A DNA stretch of 64,000 bases from NCBI GenBank assembly GCA_052180195.1, contig CP197469.1, one strand, 5' to 3'. The position numbers were made by a program, and so were the translations under genes. Positions 24,170-33,453 of the stretch are shown here, piece by piece. Within the stretch, counting starts at the first letter, position 1. Every line of letters begins with the position of its first letter. The notes beneath the pieces were generated by a model. The model was not told the origin of the DNA, ran no database searches, and saw nothing but the letters and a program-made list of their open reading frames with translations. This stretch comes from Gottfriedia sp002574545. GTDB lineage: Bacteria > Bacillota > Bacilli > Bacillales > Bacillaceae_G.

Positions 24170-24937
24170 ATGTCTGAAGTAATTTCTTATCAAAGAGATG
24201 AAGTCGATTATATATTTTTAAATAGGCCAAAATACGGGAATTGCATTGATGAAAATACTGTAGAAAAACTTTCAGAAATTATCCGAGAAATCCGAATGAA
24301 ATCCCAAAGTAAACTAGTTGTTTTAACTGGGGAAGGTATGAAATATTTTTGTACTGGTGGAGATTTAAACACAATCATAAAGTTTAAAAACAACTTAAAT
24401 GGATTGGAATCTTTTAATCTAAAAATGTGTGATGTGATCTATCAAATAGCGATGTTACCACAAATTACAATCTGTTTTATTAATGGTTATGCTTTGGGTG
24501 GTGGCTGCGAACTAGCAAGTGCATTTGATTTTAGATATGCCAGTCACAATGCAAAAATAGGATTTATTCAAGGAAGAATGGGAATTCCAACCTCATGGGG
24601 TGGAGGTACATTACTTCAAGAAAAAATGAGTCATCAAGATTGGATTACATTACTATCATCCTCAAATATTTACACCGCATTTCAAGCTAAGAAGATTGGT
24701 TTTATACATGAACTATCAAAAGATTTAACAAGTTTACATAATGAAAGCTTTATCAGTTTAGCTAGAAGTATTCCAGCGCAAATACATCATCAAAATAAAA
24801 AAATACTGATCCGAAAATGGACCGAGCAAAATCTTAAGAGAAGAATGGAAGAAGAAGTTATTTCTGCTGTGCCACTTTGGTTTTCAGATGAACATATAAA
24901 AAATATCGAACAATTTACAAAAAAATTGGAAAAGTAA
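24170..24937 (+). CDS. Enoyl-CoA hydratase/isomerase family protein
   Basis: A 255-residue crotonase-fold protein. The oxyanion-hole segments are visible as TGEGMKYFCTGGDLNTI and GYALGGGCELASAFDFRYAS, and GFIQGRMGIPTSWGGG is the usual following motif. The glutamate pair needed for hydratase activity is not clearly present, so isomerase, hydrolase or another acyl-CoA reaction is possible. It stands alone with its own AAAGGGAGAGGG ribosome binding site between rpmF and gerR, a place where B. subtilis has no such gene, so it looks like a lineage-specific addition. Confidence 0.85.
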   Translation: MSEVISYQRDEVDYIFLNRPKYGNCIDENTVEKLSEIIREIRMKSQSKLVVLTGEGMKYFCTGGDLNTIIKFKNNLNGLESFNLKMCDVIYQIAMLPQITICFINGYALGGGCELASAFDFRYASHNAKIGFIQGRMGIPTSWGGGTLLQEKMSHQDWITLLSSSNIYTAFQAKKIGFIHELSKDLTSLHNESFISLARSIPAQIHHQNKKILIRKWTEQNLKRRMEEEVISAVPLWFSDEHIKNIEQFTKKLEK

Positions 24938-25013
24938 TCTTCTACCTTCATTTTTTTGTGCATATGAATTAGTAAAATCTGCTTATTGCATAAGAAATTG
25001 GAGGGGATTGCAA

Positions 25014-25595
25014 ATGGTTGCAAATCGCCAGGATGCATGGACAAAAGAGGAGGATAACTACTTAGCTGAAGTAGTTTTAAAAACCATAAATGAAGGGTCA
25101 ACTCAATTAATGGCATTTAAAATTGTAGCAAAGGAATTATCAAGGACAGCTGCTGCATGTGGTTACCGGTGGAATTCATATGTTAGAAAATTCTATAAAG
25201 AAGAGATTGAAAAAGCAAAAAATAGTAGTAAAAAACAAGCGGTTTCTTCAAATAAAGTAGAACCAACACATGATTTAGTATCGGTTACGAATCAGACTAT
25301 TGAAGAATCTACAACAGATAAAGGCCATTCTGAAATAACGTTTGAATCAGTATATAAATTCTTAGAGTATTTGAGATTAAAAGTTGATGCCAGTGGAAGA
25401 ATTAAAGATATACAATCTTTAGAAAAAAAGCTTTTAAAATATAAACAAGAAAACGAACAATTGAAAATTGAAAAGCAACAGTTAGTTGAAAAACTAAATG
25501 AGCTTCAAACTGAATATGAAAATTTATTTGATTTTCTAGATCAAAAACGAAAAATAGTAAATATTAGTTCTAAAAACGATACGAAGGTAAAATAA
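25014..25595 (+). CDS. gerR: RsfA-family sporulation transcription factor GerR (YlbO)
   Basis: A 193-residue regulator. The N-terminus is a Myb/SANT-like DNA-binding domain, RQDAWTKEEDNYLAEVVLKTINEG, followed by FKIVAKELSRTAAACGYRWNSYVRK, and the C-terminal third is a leucine- and glutamate-rich coiled coil (about residues 140-185). In B. subtilis the same locus encodes GerR, which tunes sigma-E regulon genes in the mother cell. ATG at 25014 is seven bases after GGAGGGG; an in-frame TTG at 25008 is too close to that site. Confidence 0.88.
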   Translation: MVANRQDAWTKEEDNYLAEVVLKTINEGSTQLMAFKIVAKELSRTAAACGYRWNSYVRKFYKEEIEKAKNSSKKQAVSSNKVEPTHDLVSVTNQTIEESTTDKGHSEITFESVYKFLEYLRLKVDASGRIKDIQSLEKKLLKYKQENEQLKIEKQQLVEKLNELQTEYENLFDFLDQKRKIVNISSKNDTKVK

Positions 25596-25599
25596 AATG

Positions 25600-25638
25600 A
25601 AAAAACTCAACATCTCCAAAAAAGGTGTTGAGTTTTTT
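25600..25638. terminator. Bidirectional terminator between gerR and ylbP
   Basis: AAAAAACTCAACA and TGTTGAGTTTTTT form a perfect stem around a short loop, with A and T tracts on either side, serving two convergent genes. Confidence 0.92.
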
Positions 25639-25642
25639 CATT

Positions 25643-26056
25643 TTATTTATTTTCAGGTTTCCAAATGACAAATTCAGAATCTCCCTCAATGAAACCTTGT
25701 TTTTTCCAAAATTCATTTGAATTTGCTCTTGGTATTGTTTTAATCGTTTTCTTAAAGGATTTAGCGAAGTTTACTAATTCTTTTCCGTATCCATTCTTTT
25801 GATAATAAGGTAGGACTTCCATTTTATTAATTTCAATTATTTCTTCATTATTTTCGCTATGGGTATATAAACTCATTCGGGCAATTAGTGCCTTGCCTAA
25901 ATATATACCATAGAAAGGAGATTGGAACTCGTTATCAATTAAATTTGATTCAAGATCTTCAAGCATTGATAGCTCTTGTAGACCATAACCGGAAAATTGC
26001 TGAAATTGTTCAAGTGTTTTAAAATTTATTTGTAAACGTTCTATCTTGATGTTCAA
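25643..26056 (-). CDS. ylbP: GNAT-family N-acetyltransferase YlbP
   Basis: A 137-residue GNAT-fold acetyltransferase homologue. The acetyl-CoA loop is MEVLPYYQKNGYGKELVNFAKS (Q/R-x-x-G-x-G/A), preceded by beta strands ALIARMSLYTHSE and EIIEINKM. The terminal NEFWKKQGFIEG is also typical. The minus-strand start is TTG, behind AAGGGGGAG. Its substrate is unknown; position between gerR and panE matches ylbP in B. subtilis. Confidence 0.88.
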   Translation of the reverse strand: MNIKIERLQINFKTLEQFQQFSGYGLQELSMLEDLESNLIDNEFQSPFYGIYLGKALIARMSLYTHSENNEEIIEINKMEVLPYYQKNGYGKELVNFAKSFKKTIKTIPRANSNEFWKKQGFIEGDSEFVIWKPENK

Positions 26057-26205
26057 AAAAAGCTCCCCCTTAAAAAAGAATGTAAATTTTAAATATTTTA
26101 AATATAATTATATCGTACAATTAAATTTAAAAAAAGATAGATTCGGTGTAAATTTATTATCAATAAGATAATAGTGGAAAAATAATTTTTCGATTGGAGA
26201 AATCA

Positions 26206-27093
26206 ATGAAAATAGGAATAATTGGTGGTGGTGCCGTAGGTCTTCTTACAGCTTCGTATTTGTATCAAAATAAACATAGTGTTACATTGTTTACAAGAAC
26301 AGAAGAACAGGCAAATCTAATAAATAACTTAGGTGTTATGCTATCAGTAAATGAAAAAAAGAACCAAATGTGTATTACAGCAAATAAAATTTTACCTAAA
26401 ATAAACATGTTTGATTTATTAATTGTTTGTGTTAAACAATATCACTTAGATCAAATCGTAAACACGATCAATCAATATGAAGGTAAAAACATATTATTTC
26501 TTCAAAATGGTATGTCTCATATTGAAATCGTTAAAAATTTACCCATTCCAAATTGCTTTATAGGGATTGTTGAACACGGTGCATTAAAAACTTCTCCAAA
26601 TGAAGTCACACATACTGGTAAAGGTATAATCCGAATTGGACAAATAAAAGGGAATAGTGATTCGCTAAATCTGCTATCAAGTTTACATACAGCTGGGTTT
26701 CCAATTAAAAGTGAAGATGGTTGGGAGTATATACTTAAACAAAAGTGTTTAATAAATTGTGTTATTAACCCTTTAACGTCTATTTTGAATGTTAGAAATG
26801 GTGAATTAATCACTAATGAGTATTTTAAACCAATTTGTAAATTATTATTTAATGAGGTTGCAACAATCCTAGATTTAAATAACCAAAAAGAGTGGGATAA
26901 ATTAGTAGAAATATGTGAAAAAACGAAAGAGAACTACTCGTCGATGAATCGAGATTTATTTCACGGTAGACAAACAGAAATTGAAAGTATGTTAGGATTT
27001 GTTAAAAAATTGGCAATTAATAAAAAAATAAATGTACCGACAATTGAACTTATGTACAATTGTATAAAAGGACTTGAGAAGAAAAAGGGGTAA
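26206..27093 (+). CDS. panE: 2-dehydropantoate 2-reductase
   Basis: The enzyme reduces ketopantoate to pantoate with NADPH in pantothenate synthesis. The 295-residue protein begins with the Rossmann motif MKIGIIGGGAVGLLTASYL, continues with LIVCVKQYHLDQI and LFLQNGMSHIE, and has the catalytic lysine region GWEYILKQKCLINCVINPLTSIL. ATG at 26206 follows TTGGAGAAATCA; a TTG inside that site would extend the protein by four residues and is unlikely. It corresponds to ylbQ and is seven bases ahead of the DUF3397 gene. Confidence 0.92.
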   Translation: MKIGIIGGGAVGLLTASYLYQNKHSVTLFTRTEEQANLINNLGVMLSVNEKKNQMCITANKILPKINMFDLLIVCVKQYHLDQIVNTINQYEGKNILFLQNGMSHIEIVKNLPIPNCFIGIVEHGALKTSPNEVTHTGKGIIRIGQIKGNSDSLNLLSSLHTAGFPIKSEDGWEYILKQKCLINCVINPLTSILNVRNGELITNEYFKPICKLLFNEVATILDLNNQKEWDKLVEICEKTKENYSSMNRDLFHGRQTEIESMLGFVKKLAINKKINVPTIELMYNCIKGLEKKKG

Positions 27094-27099
27094 TTCTTT

Positions 27100-27492
27100 T
27101 TGGAAAAATTTTTCATTTTCTTTATTTCACTATTAATTGAATTTCCGATTTTTTCAACAATATTTATTTATATGTTTTTAAAATTATTTTTTAAACATAA
27201 CAAGCGTAAACTTTTGCTTTTTACGCTAGATTTATCTACAATTCTATATATTAGTTCATTTTACTTTGTATTAAATATGATTTTTCCGACTGCAACAGGT
27301 TGGATATTAATTAATTTATTATTGGTTATCTTATTTATTAGTATTATTCTTCAATGGAAAGCAAAAAGAGATATTCGGTTTACTAAGCTACTAAAAGGTT
27401 TTTGGAGAATGTCGTGTATTCTGTTTATTATTCTTCATTTTATTACTGTGTTGGCTGGTTTAGCTTTAAAAATAACTGAGTATAATGCTTAA
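27100..27492 (+). CDS. DUF3397 family membrane protein
   Basis: A 130-residue protein with four hydrophobic helices (about 3-25, 38-60, 68-88 and 103-125) and a basic loop, KAKRDIRFTKLLKGFWRMS, before the last one. It fits the DUF3397 family found just upstream of bshC in bacilli, whose function is unknown. The start is TTG, nine bases after AAAAAGGGG, and lies seven bases past panE, so translation of the two is probably coupled. Confidence 0.82.
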   Translation: MEKFFIFFISLLIEFPIFSTIFIYMFLKLFFKHNKRKLLLFTLDLSTILYISSFYFVLNMIFPTATGWILINLLLVILFISIILQWKAKRDIRFTKLLKGFWRMSCILFIILHFITVLAGLALKITEYNA

Positions 27493-27519
27493 CCTGAAGA
27501 GCGAGAGAGGAAGTTCGTA

Positions 27520-29148
27520 ATGCAAATTAGTAAAGTCCATTTAGACGGGCAAAATAAATTGCTGAATGATTTTGTAAATGGAAATGAAGTAATTTCTTCT
27601 TTCTTTGGTGAAAATCCATTAGTAAAAGAAGAAATGGAATATAGAATAAAAAATGTAATGGAGCGTTCTTATAATCGTACAGGATTAGTTGATGCACTTG
27701 AGAAGTTTCACATTAAGCATCATGCAAGTAATGAATCATTAACAAATGTGAAAAAATTACTTAATAAAGATTCATTTGTTGTAATTGGTGGACAACAAGC
27801 TGGCTTATTAACTGGCCCATTGTATTCAATACATAAAATTATTTCAATTATTCAATTGGCCAAGAAATATGAAAAAGACTATGGTCTAACAGTTGTCCCT
27901 GTATTTTGGATTGCGGGTGAAGACCACGATATTGATGAAATAAACCATATTCATACAATTGAGAACAATAAAGTAAAAAAACAAACATTTTATCAAAAAA
28001 CGACTTTTTCACATGCTGCTTCTAGAACTGAATTAGATCAGCAAGATATGAAAAAGTGGATTGATAAAATCGTTAAAACTTTTGATGAAACGAATTATAC
28101 AAAGGAATTACTTGAAGAACTATATGCGATGATTGAGCAATCTACTACTTACGTAGATTTTTTTGCGAAAATTATTTTTAAATTGTTCCAAAAAGAGGGG
28201 CTTGTCCTAATTGATGCAGATGATCCCAATGTTCGTAAGTTGGAATCATCTTTATTTAATGAAATGATTCAAAAGCAAGATATCGTAAGAGGGGTTTTAA
28301 AGGATACGAAAAGTAGACTGATAAAATCTGGGTACCACGAAAGTCTTCATATTTCTGAACAGAGTATTCATCTTTTTTACCATAGTAATGAAGGTAGACA
28401 GTTATTAGAAGTATCTGAAAATGAAGAGGTTTTTCAAACGAAAAATAGGAATTATCAGTTTTCCAAGCATGAGTTGATTAAAATTGCGAATGAACAGCCT
28501 GCGTTATTAAGTAATAATGTGGTTACTAGACCGGTCATGCAAGAGTACTTATTTCCTACATTAGCATTTGTTGGTGGTCCAGGTGAGATTGCTTATTGGG
28601 CTGAGTTAAAGGATATTTTTAATCTATTTAACCTTGAAATGCCACCTGTGTTTTTAAGACATATGTTTACTATTTTTGAACGAAATATTGTATCAGCATT
28701 AGACGATTTTTCATTAAATATTCATGATGTACTAAAATACTCATTAGAAGAAAAGAAAGACGAATGGATTAAAAATCAAGTAAAACTAGACTATAAAGCT
28801 GTGTTTAGTGAAGCTAAACAATCTTTAGAAGAATTGCATAAACCTCTTCAAGATGTAACGAACAAAGTAACACCAAACTTAAAGGATTTTTCGATAAAGA
28901 ATTATTTAAAGATAGAAGAACAAATTCTACTTTTGGAACGAAAAATAGAAGAAACCATTTTAAAGCAAAATGAAGAGCAAATTGAAAAATGGGATCGAAT
29001 CATCTGTTCAATTTCTCCTAATGGAAAACCACAGGAGAGAACGTTAAATATTCTTTATTATATTAATAAATACGGTTTTGATTTTGTTCATGAGCTTTGT
29101 GATTTAGAACTATCATGGGATTACGCTCATCAAGTCGTAACAATTTAA
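27520..29148 (+). CDS. bshC: Bacillithiol biosynthesis cysteine-adding enzyme BshC
   Basis: BshC adds cysteine to glucosaminyl malate, the last step of bacillithiol synthesis. The 542-residue length is standard. Recognisable segments are VVIGGQQAGLLTGPLYSIHKIISII (nucleotide-binding core), VVPVFWIAGEDHDIDEINH (HxGH-like region) and LPTLAFVGGPGEIAYWAELK, followed by a long coiled-coil region near residues 425-490. The start follows AGAGAGGAAG. Last gene before the mraZ promoter region; a terminator lies 80 bases beyond. Confidence 0.95.
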   Translation: MQISKVHLDGQNKLLNDFVNGNEVISSFFGENPLVKEEMEYRIKNVMERSYNRTGLVDALEKFHIKHHASNESLTNVKKLLNKDSFVVIGGQQAGLLTGPLYSIHKIISIIQLAKKYEKDYGLTVVPVFWIAGEDHDIDEINHIHTIENNKVKKQTFYQKTTFSHAASRTELDQQDMKKWIDKIVKTFDETNYTKELLEELYAMIEQSTTYVDFFAKIIFKLFQKEGLVLIDADDPNVRKLESSLFNEMIQKQDIVRGVLKDTKSRLIKSGYHESLHISEQSIHLFYHSNEGRQLLEVSENEEVFQTKNRNYQFSKHELIKIANEQPALLSNNVVTRPVMQEYLFPTLAFVGGPGEIAYWAELKDIFNLFNLEMPPVFLRHMFTIFERNIVSALDDFSLNIHDVLKYSLEEKKDEWIKNQVKLDYKAVFSEAKQSLEELHKPLQDVTNKVTPNLKDFSIKNYLKIEEQILLLERKIEETILKQNEEQIEKWDRIICSISPNGKPQERTLNILYYINKYGFDFVHELCDLELSWDYAHQVVTI

Positions 29149-29230
29149 AAAGATTGCTTTTATTCATATGATTAAGGTGTTTTTTAAAGCAATAATTCTT
29201 TGAAATAGGCTGAATTTTATAATAAAAATG

Positions 29231-29268
29231 AAATCCTGCTGCACTGTTAGCAGGATTTTTTGTTTTTT
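29231..29268 (+). terminator. Terminator after bshC
   Basis: AAATCCTGCT pairs with AGCAGGATTT around an eight-base loop, followed by TTTTGTTTTTTT. Confidence 0.9.
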
Positions 29269-29288
29269 TAAAGAATTTTTTAGAAAAG

Positions 29289-29336
29289 GTGGTAAGAAGT
29301 GGGGGAATGTGGTAAGTTTGTGTTAGAAAGTGGGGG
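29289..29336 (+). promoter_or_regulatory. MraZ-binding box upstream of mraZ
   Basis: GTGGT at 29289, GTGGG at 29299 and GTGGT at 29309 recur with a 10-bp period; GTGTT at 29320 and GTGGG at 29330 roughly continue the phase. MraZ proteins bind spaced TGGG-type direct repeats ahead of their own gene. The last repeat is also the ribosome binding site (GGGGG, seven bases before the ATG), so MraZ binding could affect translation as well. Confidence 0.75.
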
Positions 29337-29342
29337 AATAGG

Positions 29343-29774
29343 ATGTTTATCGGTGAATATCAACATAATATCGATGTAAAAGGACGTCTTATTATACCTT
29401 CAAAATTTCGAGACAAGCTTGGTGAAAACTTCATTGTTACAAGAGGTTTGGATCAATGCTTATTTGGCTATTCAATGGCCGAATGGAGTGTAATTGAAGA
29501 TAAACTGCGCACACTACCACTAACAAAAAAAGATGCAAGAGCATTTACTCGTTTTTTCTTCTCGGGGGCAATGGAATGTGAGATGGATAAGATGGGGAGA
29601 ATTAATATAACACCTAATTTACGCAGTTATGCAAAATTAGAAAAAGAATGTGTAGTAGTTGGTGTTACAAATCGTATTGAGATTTGGGATTTATCAACTT
29701 GGAATACATATATGAACGAATCAGAAGAGTCATTTGGTGAGTTAGCAGAAAACTTAATCGGATTTGACTTGTAA
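29343..29774 (+). CDS. mraZ: Transcriptional regulator MraZ
   Basis: MraZ is a ring-forming DNA-binding protein with two SpoVT/AbrB-like folds that regulates the division and cell wall cluster. The 143-residue product starts MFIGEYQHNIDVKGRLIIPSKFRD and has the second DKMGRINI repeat near residue 83, each being the conserved D-x-K/M-G-R DNA-binding segment. It is the first gene of the dcw cluster, 30 bases before rsmH, behind the GTGGN repeats it probably binds. Confidence 0.96.
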   Translation: MFIGEYQHNIDVKGRLIIPSKFRDKLGENFIVTRGLDQCLFGYSMAEWSVIEDKLRTLPLTKKDARAFTRFFFSGAMECEMDKMGRINITPNLRSYAKLEKECVVVGVTNRIEIWDLSTWNTYMNESEESFGELAENLIGFDL

Positions 29775-29804
29775 AATTAACAAATTGAAAGTAGTGAAAG
29801 CATC

Positions 29805-30737
29805 ATGTTTGAACATATTACGGTTTTATTAAAGGAAACTGTTGATTCTTTAGAAATCAAAGAAGATGGCATTTATGTAGATTGTACACTTGGTGGTGGA
29901 GGTCATAGTGAATACTTACTATCTCAACTTTCATCAAAGGGTAGATTAATCGCTTTTGACCAAGATGAAACAGCCATTAAACATGCAAAAGAGCGATTAA
30001 AAAAATATGAAAATCAATTAACTATTGTAAAAAGTAATTTTAAACATATAAAAGAAGAACTCCATCATTTAGGTATTTATGAAGTAGATGGAATTTTATT
30101 TGATTTAGGTGTTTCTTCGCCACAATTAGACGTTGCTGAACGTGGTTTTAGTTTTCATCAAGACGCACCTCTTGACATGCGTATGAATCAAGAACAAACA
30201 TTATCAGCATATGAAGTTGTAAATGACTGGCCTTATGAGCAACTTGTGAAAATCTTTTTCCGATATGGAGAAGAGAAATTCTCTAAACAAGTTGCGAGAA
30301 GGATTGAGGAATTAAGAGCTAAGAAACCGATTGAAACAACTTTTGAGTTAGTCGAAATTATTAAAGATGCAATACCTGCACCTGCAAGAAGAACAGGTGG
30401 ACATCCAGCTAAAAGAATTTTTCAAGCAATTCGTATTGCTGTAAATGATGAACTAGGTGTATTTGAAGAAGCTCTAAAGGATGCAATTACTCTTATAAAA
30501 CCAAAAGGAAGAATTAGTGTAATAACATTCCATTCATTAGAGGATCGCATTTGTAAAACGATTTTTAAAGAAGCTAGTTCACTTCCGCCATTACCACCAG
30601 GTTTACCAATTATTCCCGATGAGTTTAAGCCGAAGTTAAAACTAGTAACAAGAAAACCACTTTTACCAACAGATGAAGAAATCGAATTTAATAAACGAGC
30701 AAGGTCTGCAAAGTTAAGAGTTGCAGAAAAATTATAA
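29805..30737 (+). CDS. rsmH: 16S rRNA (cytosine1402-N4)-methyltransferase RsmH
   Basis: RsmH (MraW) methylates N4 of C1402 in the ribosomal P site. The 310-residue protein begins FEHITVLLKETVDSL and shows the SAM-binding YVDCTLGGGGHSEYLL, the catalytic LFDLGVSSPQLD and the insert RGFSFHQDAPLDMRM. The C-terminal NKRARSAKLRVAEKL is standard. The ATG is preceded by a weak GAAAGTAGTGAAAG site. It is 12 bases ahead of ftsL. Confidence 0.96.
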   Translation: MFEHITVLLKETVDSLEIKEDGIYVDCTLGGGGHSEYLLSQLSSKGRLIAFDQDETAIKHAKERLKKYENQLTIVKSNFKHIKEELHHLGIYEVDGILFDLGVSSPQLDVAERGFSFHQDAPLDMRMNQEQTLSAYEVVNDWPYEQLVKIFFRYGEEKFSKQVARRIEELRAKKPIETTFELVEIIKDAIPAPARRTGGHPAKRIFQAIRIAVNDELGVFEEALKDAITLIKPKGRISVITFHSLEDRICKTIFKEASSLPPLPPGLPIIPDEFKPKLKLVTRKPLLPTDEEIEFNKRARSAKLRVAEKL

Positions 30738-30749
30738 GGAGGGAAAATA

Positions 30750-31115
30750 ATGAGTAATTTGGCTAGAAAGCTACAACAAAAACAAGTTACTGATTTACAA
30801 CAAAGACCTTCTAACAAGAAAAAACAAAAGAAAGTATCAAAAATTACACCTTTTGAGAAAATACTTTACTTAGCATTTATTTTTGCATGCTTCTTTATGG
30901 GGACTAAAATCATTAAAACCCAAGCAGAAATATATGATACTAACTTGAAAATACAAAATGTGAAAAATGAAATAGCGACTGGAAAACAGCATAACTCTGA
31001 GCTGAAAATGAAGATCGATGAATTAAGCACATATGAGCGCATATGGCAAAAAGCAAAAGAGTTAGGCTTAAATATTGATAGCAATAACGTAAAGTTTACC
31101 GACACTAGTAAGTAG
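30750..31115 (+). CDS. ftsL: Cell division protein FtsL
   Basis: FtsL is a bitopic protein of the divisome that forms a complex with DivIC and DivIB. The 121-residue protein has a basic glutamine-rich cytoplasmic tail (NLARKLQQKQVTDLQQR), one membrane helix (about residues 35-55) and an extracytoplasmic coiled coil, IKTQAEIYDTNLKIQNVKNEI. The start is behind AAGGAGGGAAA. Sequence is poorly conserved in this family, so the call rests on architecture and on its place between rsmH and pbpB. Confidence 0.93.
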   Translation: MSNLARKLQQKQVTDLQQRPSNKKKQKKVSKITPFEKILYLAFIFACFFMGTKIIKTQAEIYDTNLKIQNVKNEIATGKQHNSELKMKIDELSTYERIWQKAKELGLNIDSNNVKFTDTSK

Positions 31116-31125
31116 GAGATTTTAG

Positions 31126-33321
31126 ATGAGTAAGAAAAAAAATAAATACACAAATTTTGGTATTCGTTGGTTTTTTTTAGCTACTTTAGTCGCTTTTATC
31201 TCCCTTATAGCGAGACTTTCTTATATTCAATTATCAAACACAGTAGAAGGCAAAAATTTAAAAGTTTATGCGGATGAGAATTACAATACATCTCAAAAAA
31301 TACCTGCTAAAAGAGGGACGATCTATGATTCAAAGGGAGTTCCACTGGCAGAAGAGGTGACAGCTTACACTGTATCTGCGGTTCTAGATCCAAGTGCATC
31401 TAAAAACTCTAGAGTGAAAAGACATGTCATCGATAAAGAAAAAACTGCAAGAGAATTAGCACCAATTTTATCAATTGATGAATCAGATCTTTTAGCGAAA
31501 TTAGGTAAACCAAAATATCAAGTTGAATTAGGGCCAGGTGGAAGAAATATTTCTCAAAGCAAAAAAGAGCAAATTGAGAAATTAAAGCTACCTGGTATTG
31601 TTTTTACTCCTTCACAACAACGCTATTATCCAAATGGTGTTTTTGCATCTCATTCGTTAGGTTACACGAATATAAATGATAATGGTGAACTATTTGGTGA
31701 AATGGGATTAGAAAAAGCACTGAATAAAGAGTTAACTGAAAAGGATGGAAACAGAAGCTTTTTACGTGATCGAAAAGGAAATATTCTACCATATGAAAAT
31801 GAGAAGGTTACACCGCCGCATAATGGTGATGATGTTTATTTAACAATAGATACAAAGATTCAAAGTTTACTAGAAGATGCAATGACGAATGTTGAAAAAA
31901 AATATGAGCCAGAAAAGATAATGGCAATCGTTTCTGATCCAAAAACAGGTAAAATTATAGCGATGAGCAATCGTCCTAGTTTCAATCCGAATCTTCATGA
32001 CATTACAAACTATACAAATGACCCAATTTCATATGCAATTGAAGCCGGTTCTACAATGAAAATCTTCACATTAGGTGCTGCTATGAATGAAGGAGTTTAT
32101 AATGGAAATGAATATTTCCAATCGGGTCGATATAAAGTACCAGGTGGAGGAACTGTCCATGACGTAAATCGTAACGGATGGGGTTCAATTACTTTTGACG
32201 AAGGGATTCAAAGGTCTTCAAACGTAGGAATTTCGATTCTTCTTAATGAAAAATTAGGTCCAGATCGTTTTTTACAATACTATAAAAACTTTGGATTTAC
32301 ACAAAAAACGAATATTAATCTTCCAGGTGAATCAAGTGGTAAATTAGTATATAATTATCCACTTGAAAAAACGACAACTGCTTTTGGACAAGGATCTACA
32401 GTAACAGGAATTCAAATTATCCAAGCTGCAAGTGCAATTGCGAACGATGGGAAAATGATGAAGCCATATATTGTTGATAAAATTGTCGATCATGATACGA
32501 ATAAAGTTATTAAAAACTATAAATCTCAAGTTGTTGGAAACCCTATTTCAGAAGAAACAGCAAAAAGAGAGAGAGCGTTATTAGAAACGGTAATTACTGC
32601 GCCGCATGGTACTGGGCATAATTATGCGATTGAAGGCTATACTGTCGCTGGTAAAACTGGAACTGCCCAAGTTGTTGACGAACATGGAAAATATCTTAAA
32701 GGACATGGTCAAAACCTTTTTTCATTTATCGGTATGGCACCAGCAGATGATCCGAAATTAGTCGTTTATGTAGCAATGCTTCGTCCAAAGCTTGAAGCGA
32801 CTGAAATCGGCTCAGATGGCGTTTCTGAAATTTTTAGAACAGTAACTAAGGGCGCATTAGAGTATATGAAGGTTGAGCCTATTGAAAATGCCAAAGTAGA
32901 TAAATTGATCGATAAAGAGAGCATAGAAATTCCTAATTTGAAAGGTCTTACTTTAGATGAAGCAAAATCTTTAGCTAAATCAGAAGGATTGAAGCCTGTA
33001 TTATTAGGGAATGGAATAGAAGTTACTGGACAATCAATTAAGTCAAAAACTCAAGTGGTCAGAGGTACTAAAATTTTTCTTAAGACAAATGGAACAAATA
33101 AAATGCCATCGATTATTGGCTGGTCAAAATCGGATGTTAACCGCTTAGGTAAATTATTTAAGCTAAATATCTCAACAAAAGGATCTGGATTTGTTACAAG
33201 CCAGAGTATTAAAGAAGACTCAGAACTACGGGATCATGACTATTTAACGATTGAATTAAATAAACCTAATGAACAAGAGAAAGACGAAGAAAAAGATATA
33301 AAAGTTGATGTGCAAGAATGA
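31126..33321 (+). CDS. pbpB: Penicillin-binding protein 2B (division transpeptidase)
   Basis: This class B penicillin-binding protein builds septal peptidoglycan with FtsW/SpoVE-type partners. Order: short cytoplasmic tail, membrane helix (12-34), PBP dimerisation domain, transpeptidase domain and two C-terminal PASTA repeats (EIPNLKGLTLDEAKSLAKSE and MPSIIGWSKSDVNRLGKLF). Active-site motifs are STMK with S309, SSN in QRSSNVGIS, and KTGTAQ. The 731 aa length matches PBP2B. The ATG lies ten bases after ftsL, behind TAGGAGATT. It is followed by a hairpin and a sporulation promoter for spoVD. Confidence 0.96.
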   Translation: MSKKKNKYTNFGIRWFFLATLVAFISLIARLSYIQLSNTVEGKNLKVYADENYNTSQKIPAKRGTIYDSKGVPLAEEVTAYTVSAVLDPSASKNSRVKRHVIDKEKTARELAPILSIDESDLLAKLGKPKYQVELGPGGRNISQSKKEQIEKLKLPGIVFTPSQQRYYPNGVFASHSLGYTNINDNGELFGEMGLEKALNKELTEKDGNRSFLRDRKGNILPYENEKVTPPHNGDDVYLTIDTKIQSLLEDAMTNVEKKYEPEKIMAIVSDPKTGKIIAMSNRPSFNPNLHDITNYTNDPISYAIEAGSTMKIFTLGAAMNEGVYNGNEYFQSGRYKVPGGGTVHDVNRNGWGSITFDEGIQRSSNVGISILLNEKLGPDRFLQYYKNFGFTQKTNINLPGESSGKLVYNYPLEKTTTAFGQGSTVTGIQIIQAASAIANDGKMMKPYIVDKIVDHDTNKVIKNYKSQVVGNPISEETAKRERALLETVITAPHGTGHNYAIEGYTVAGKTGTAQVVDEHGKYLKGHGQNLFSFIGMAPADDPKLVVYVAMLRPKLEATEIGSDGVSEIFRTVTKGALEYMKVEPIENAKVDKLIDKESIEIPNLKGLTLDEAKSLAKSEGLKPVLLGNGIEVTGQSIKSKTQVVRGTKIFLKTNGTNKMPSIIGWSKSDVNRLGKLFKLNISTKGSGFVTSQSIKEDSELRDHDYLTIELNKPNEQEKDEEKDIKVDVQE

Positions 33322-33355
33322 AATGGCAAAGATAAGATCAATTAAATAAAAATGA

Positions 33356-33398
33356 CAATAGACCATTCTAGGACAATAACAAGCTAGAAGGTCTATTG
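33356..33398 (+). terminator. Hairpin between pbpB and spoVD
   Basis: CAATAGACC and TTCTAG pair with CTAGAA and GGTCTATTG with one unpaired base; the loop is about 12 bases. There is no T tract, so it may attenuate weakly or mark the 3' end of the pbpB mRNA. Confidence 0.6.
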
Positions 33399-33419
33399 TA
33401 TTTAGTACAAGCATATATT
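33391..33419 (+). promoter_or_regulatory. Candidate sigma-E promoter for spoVD
   Basis: GTCTATT, 14 bases, then CATATATT resembles the sigma-E pattern (KMATATT-N14-CATACANT). spoVD is a sigma-E gene in B. subtilis. The -35 lies in the 3' arm of the preceding hairpin. Confidence 0.5.
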
Positions 33420-33453
33420 GAAACGAACATAATGTAGAGGAGTGTTCGTTTCG

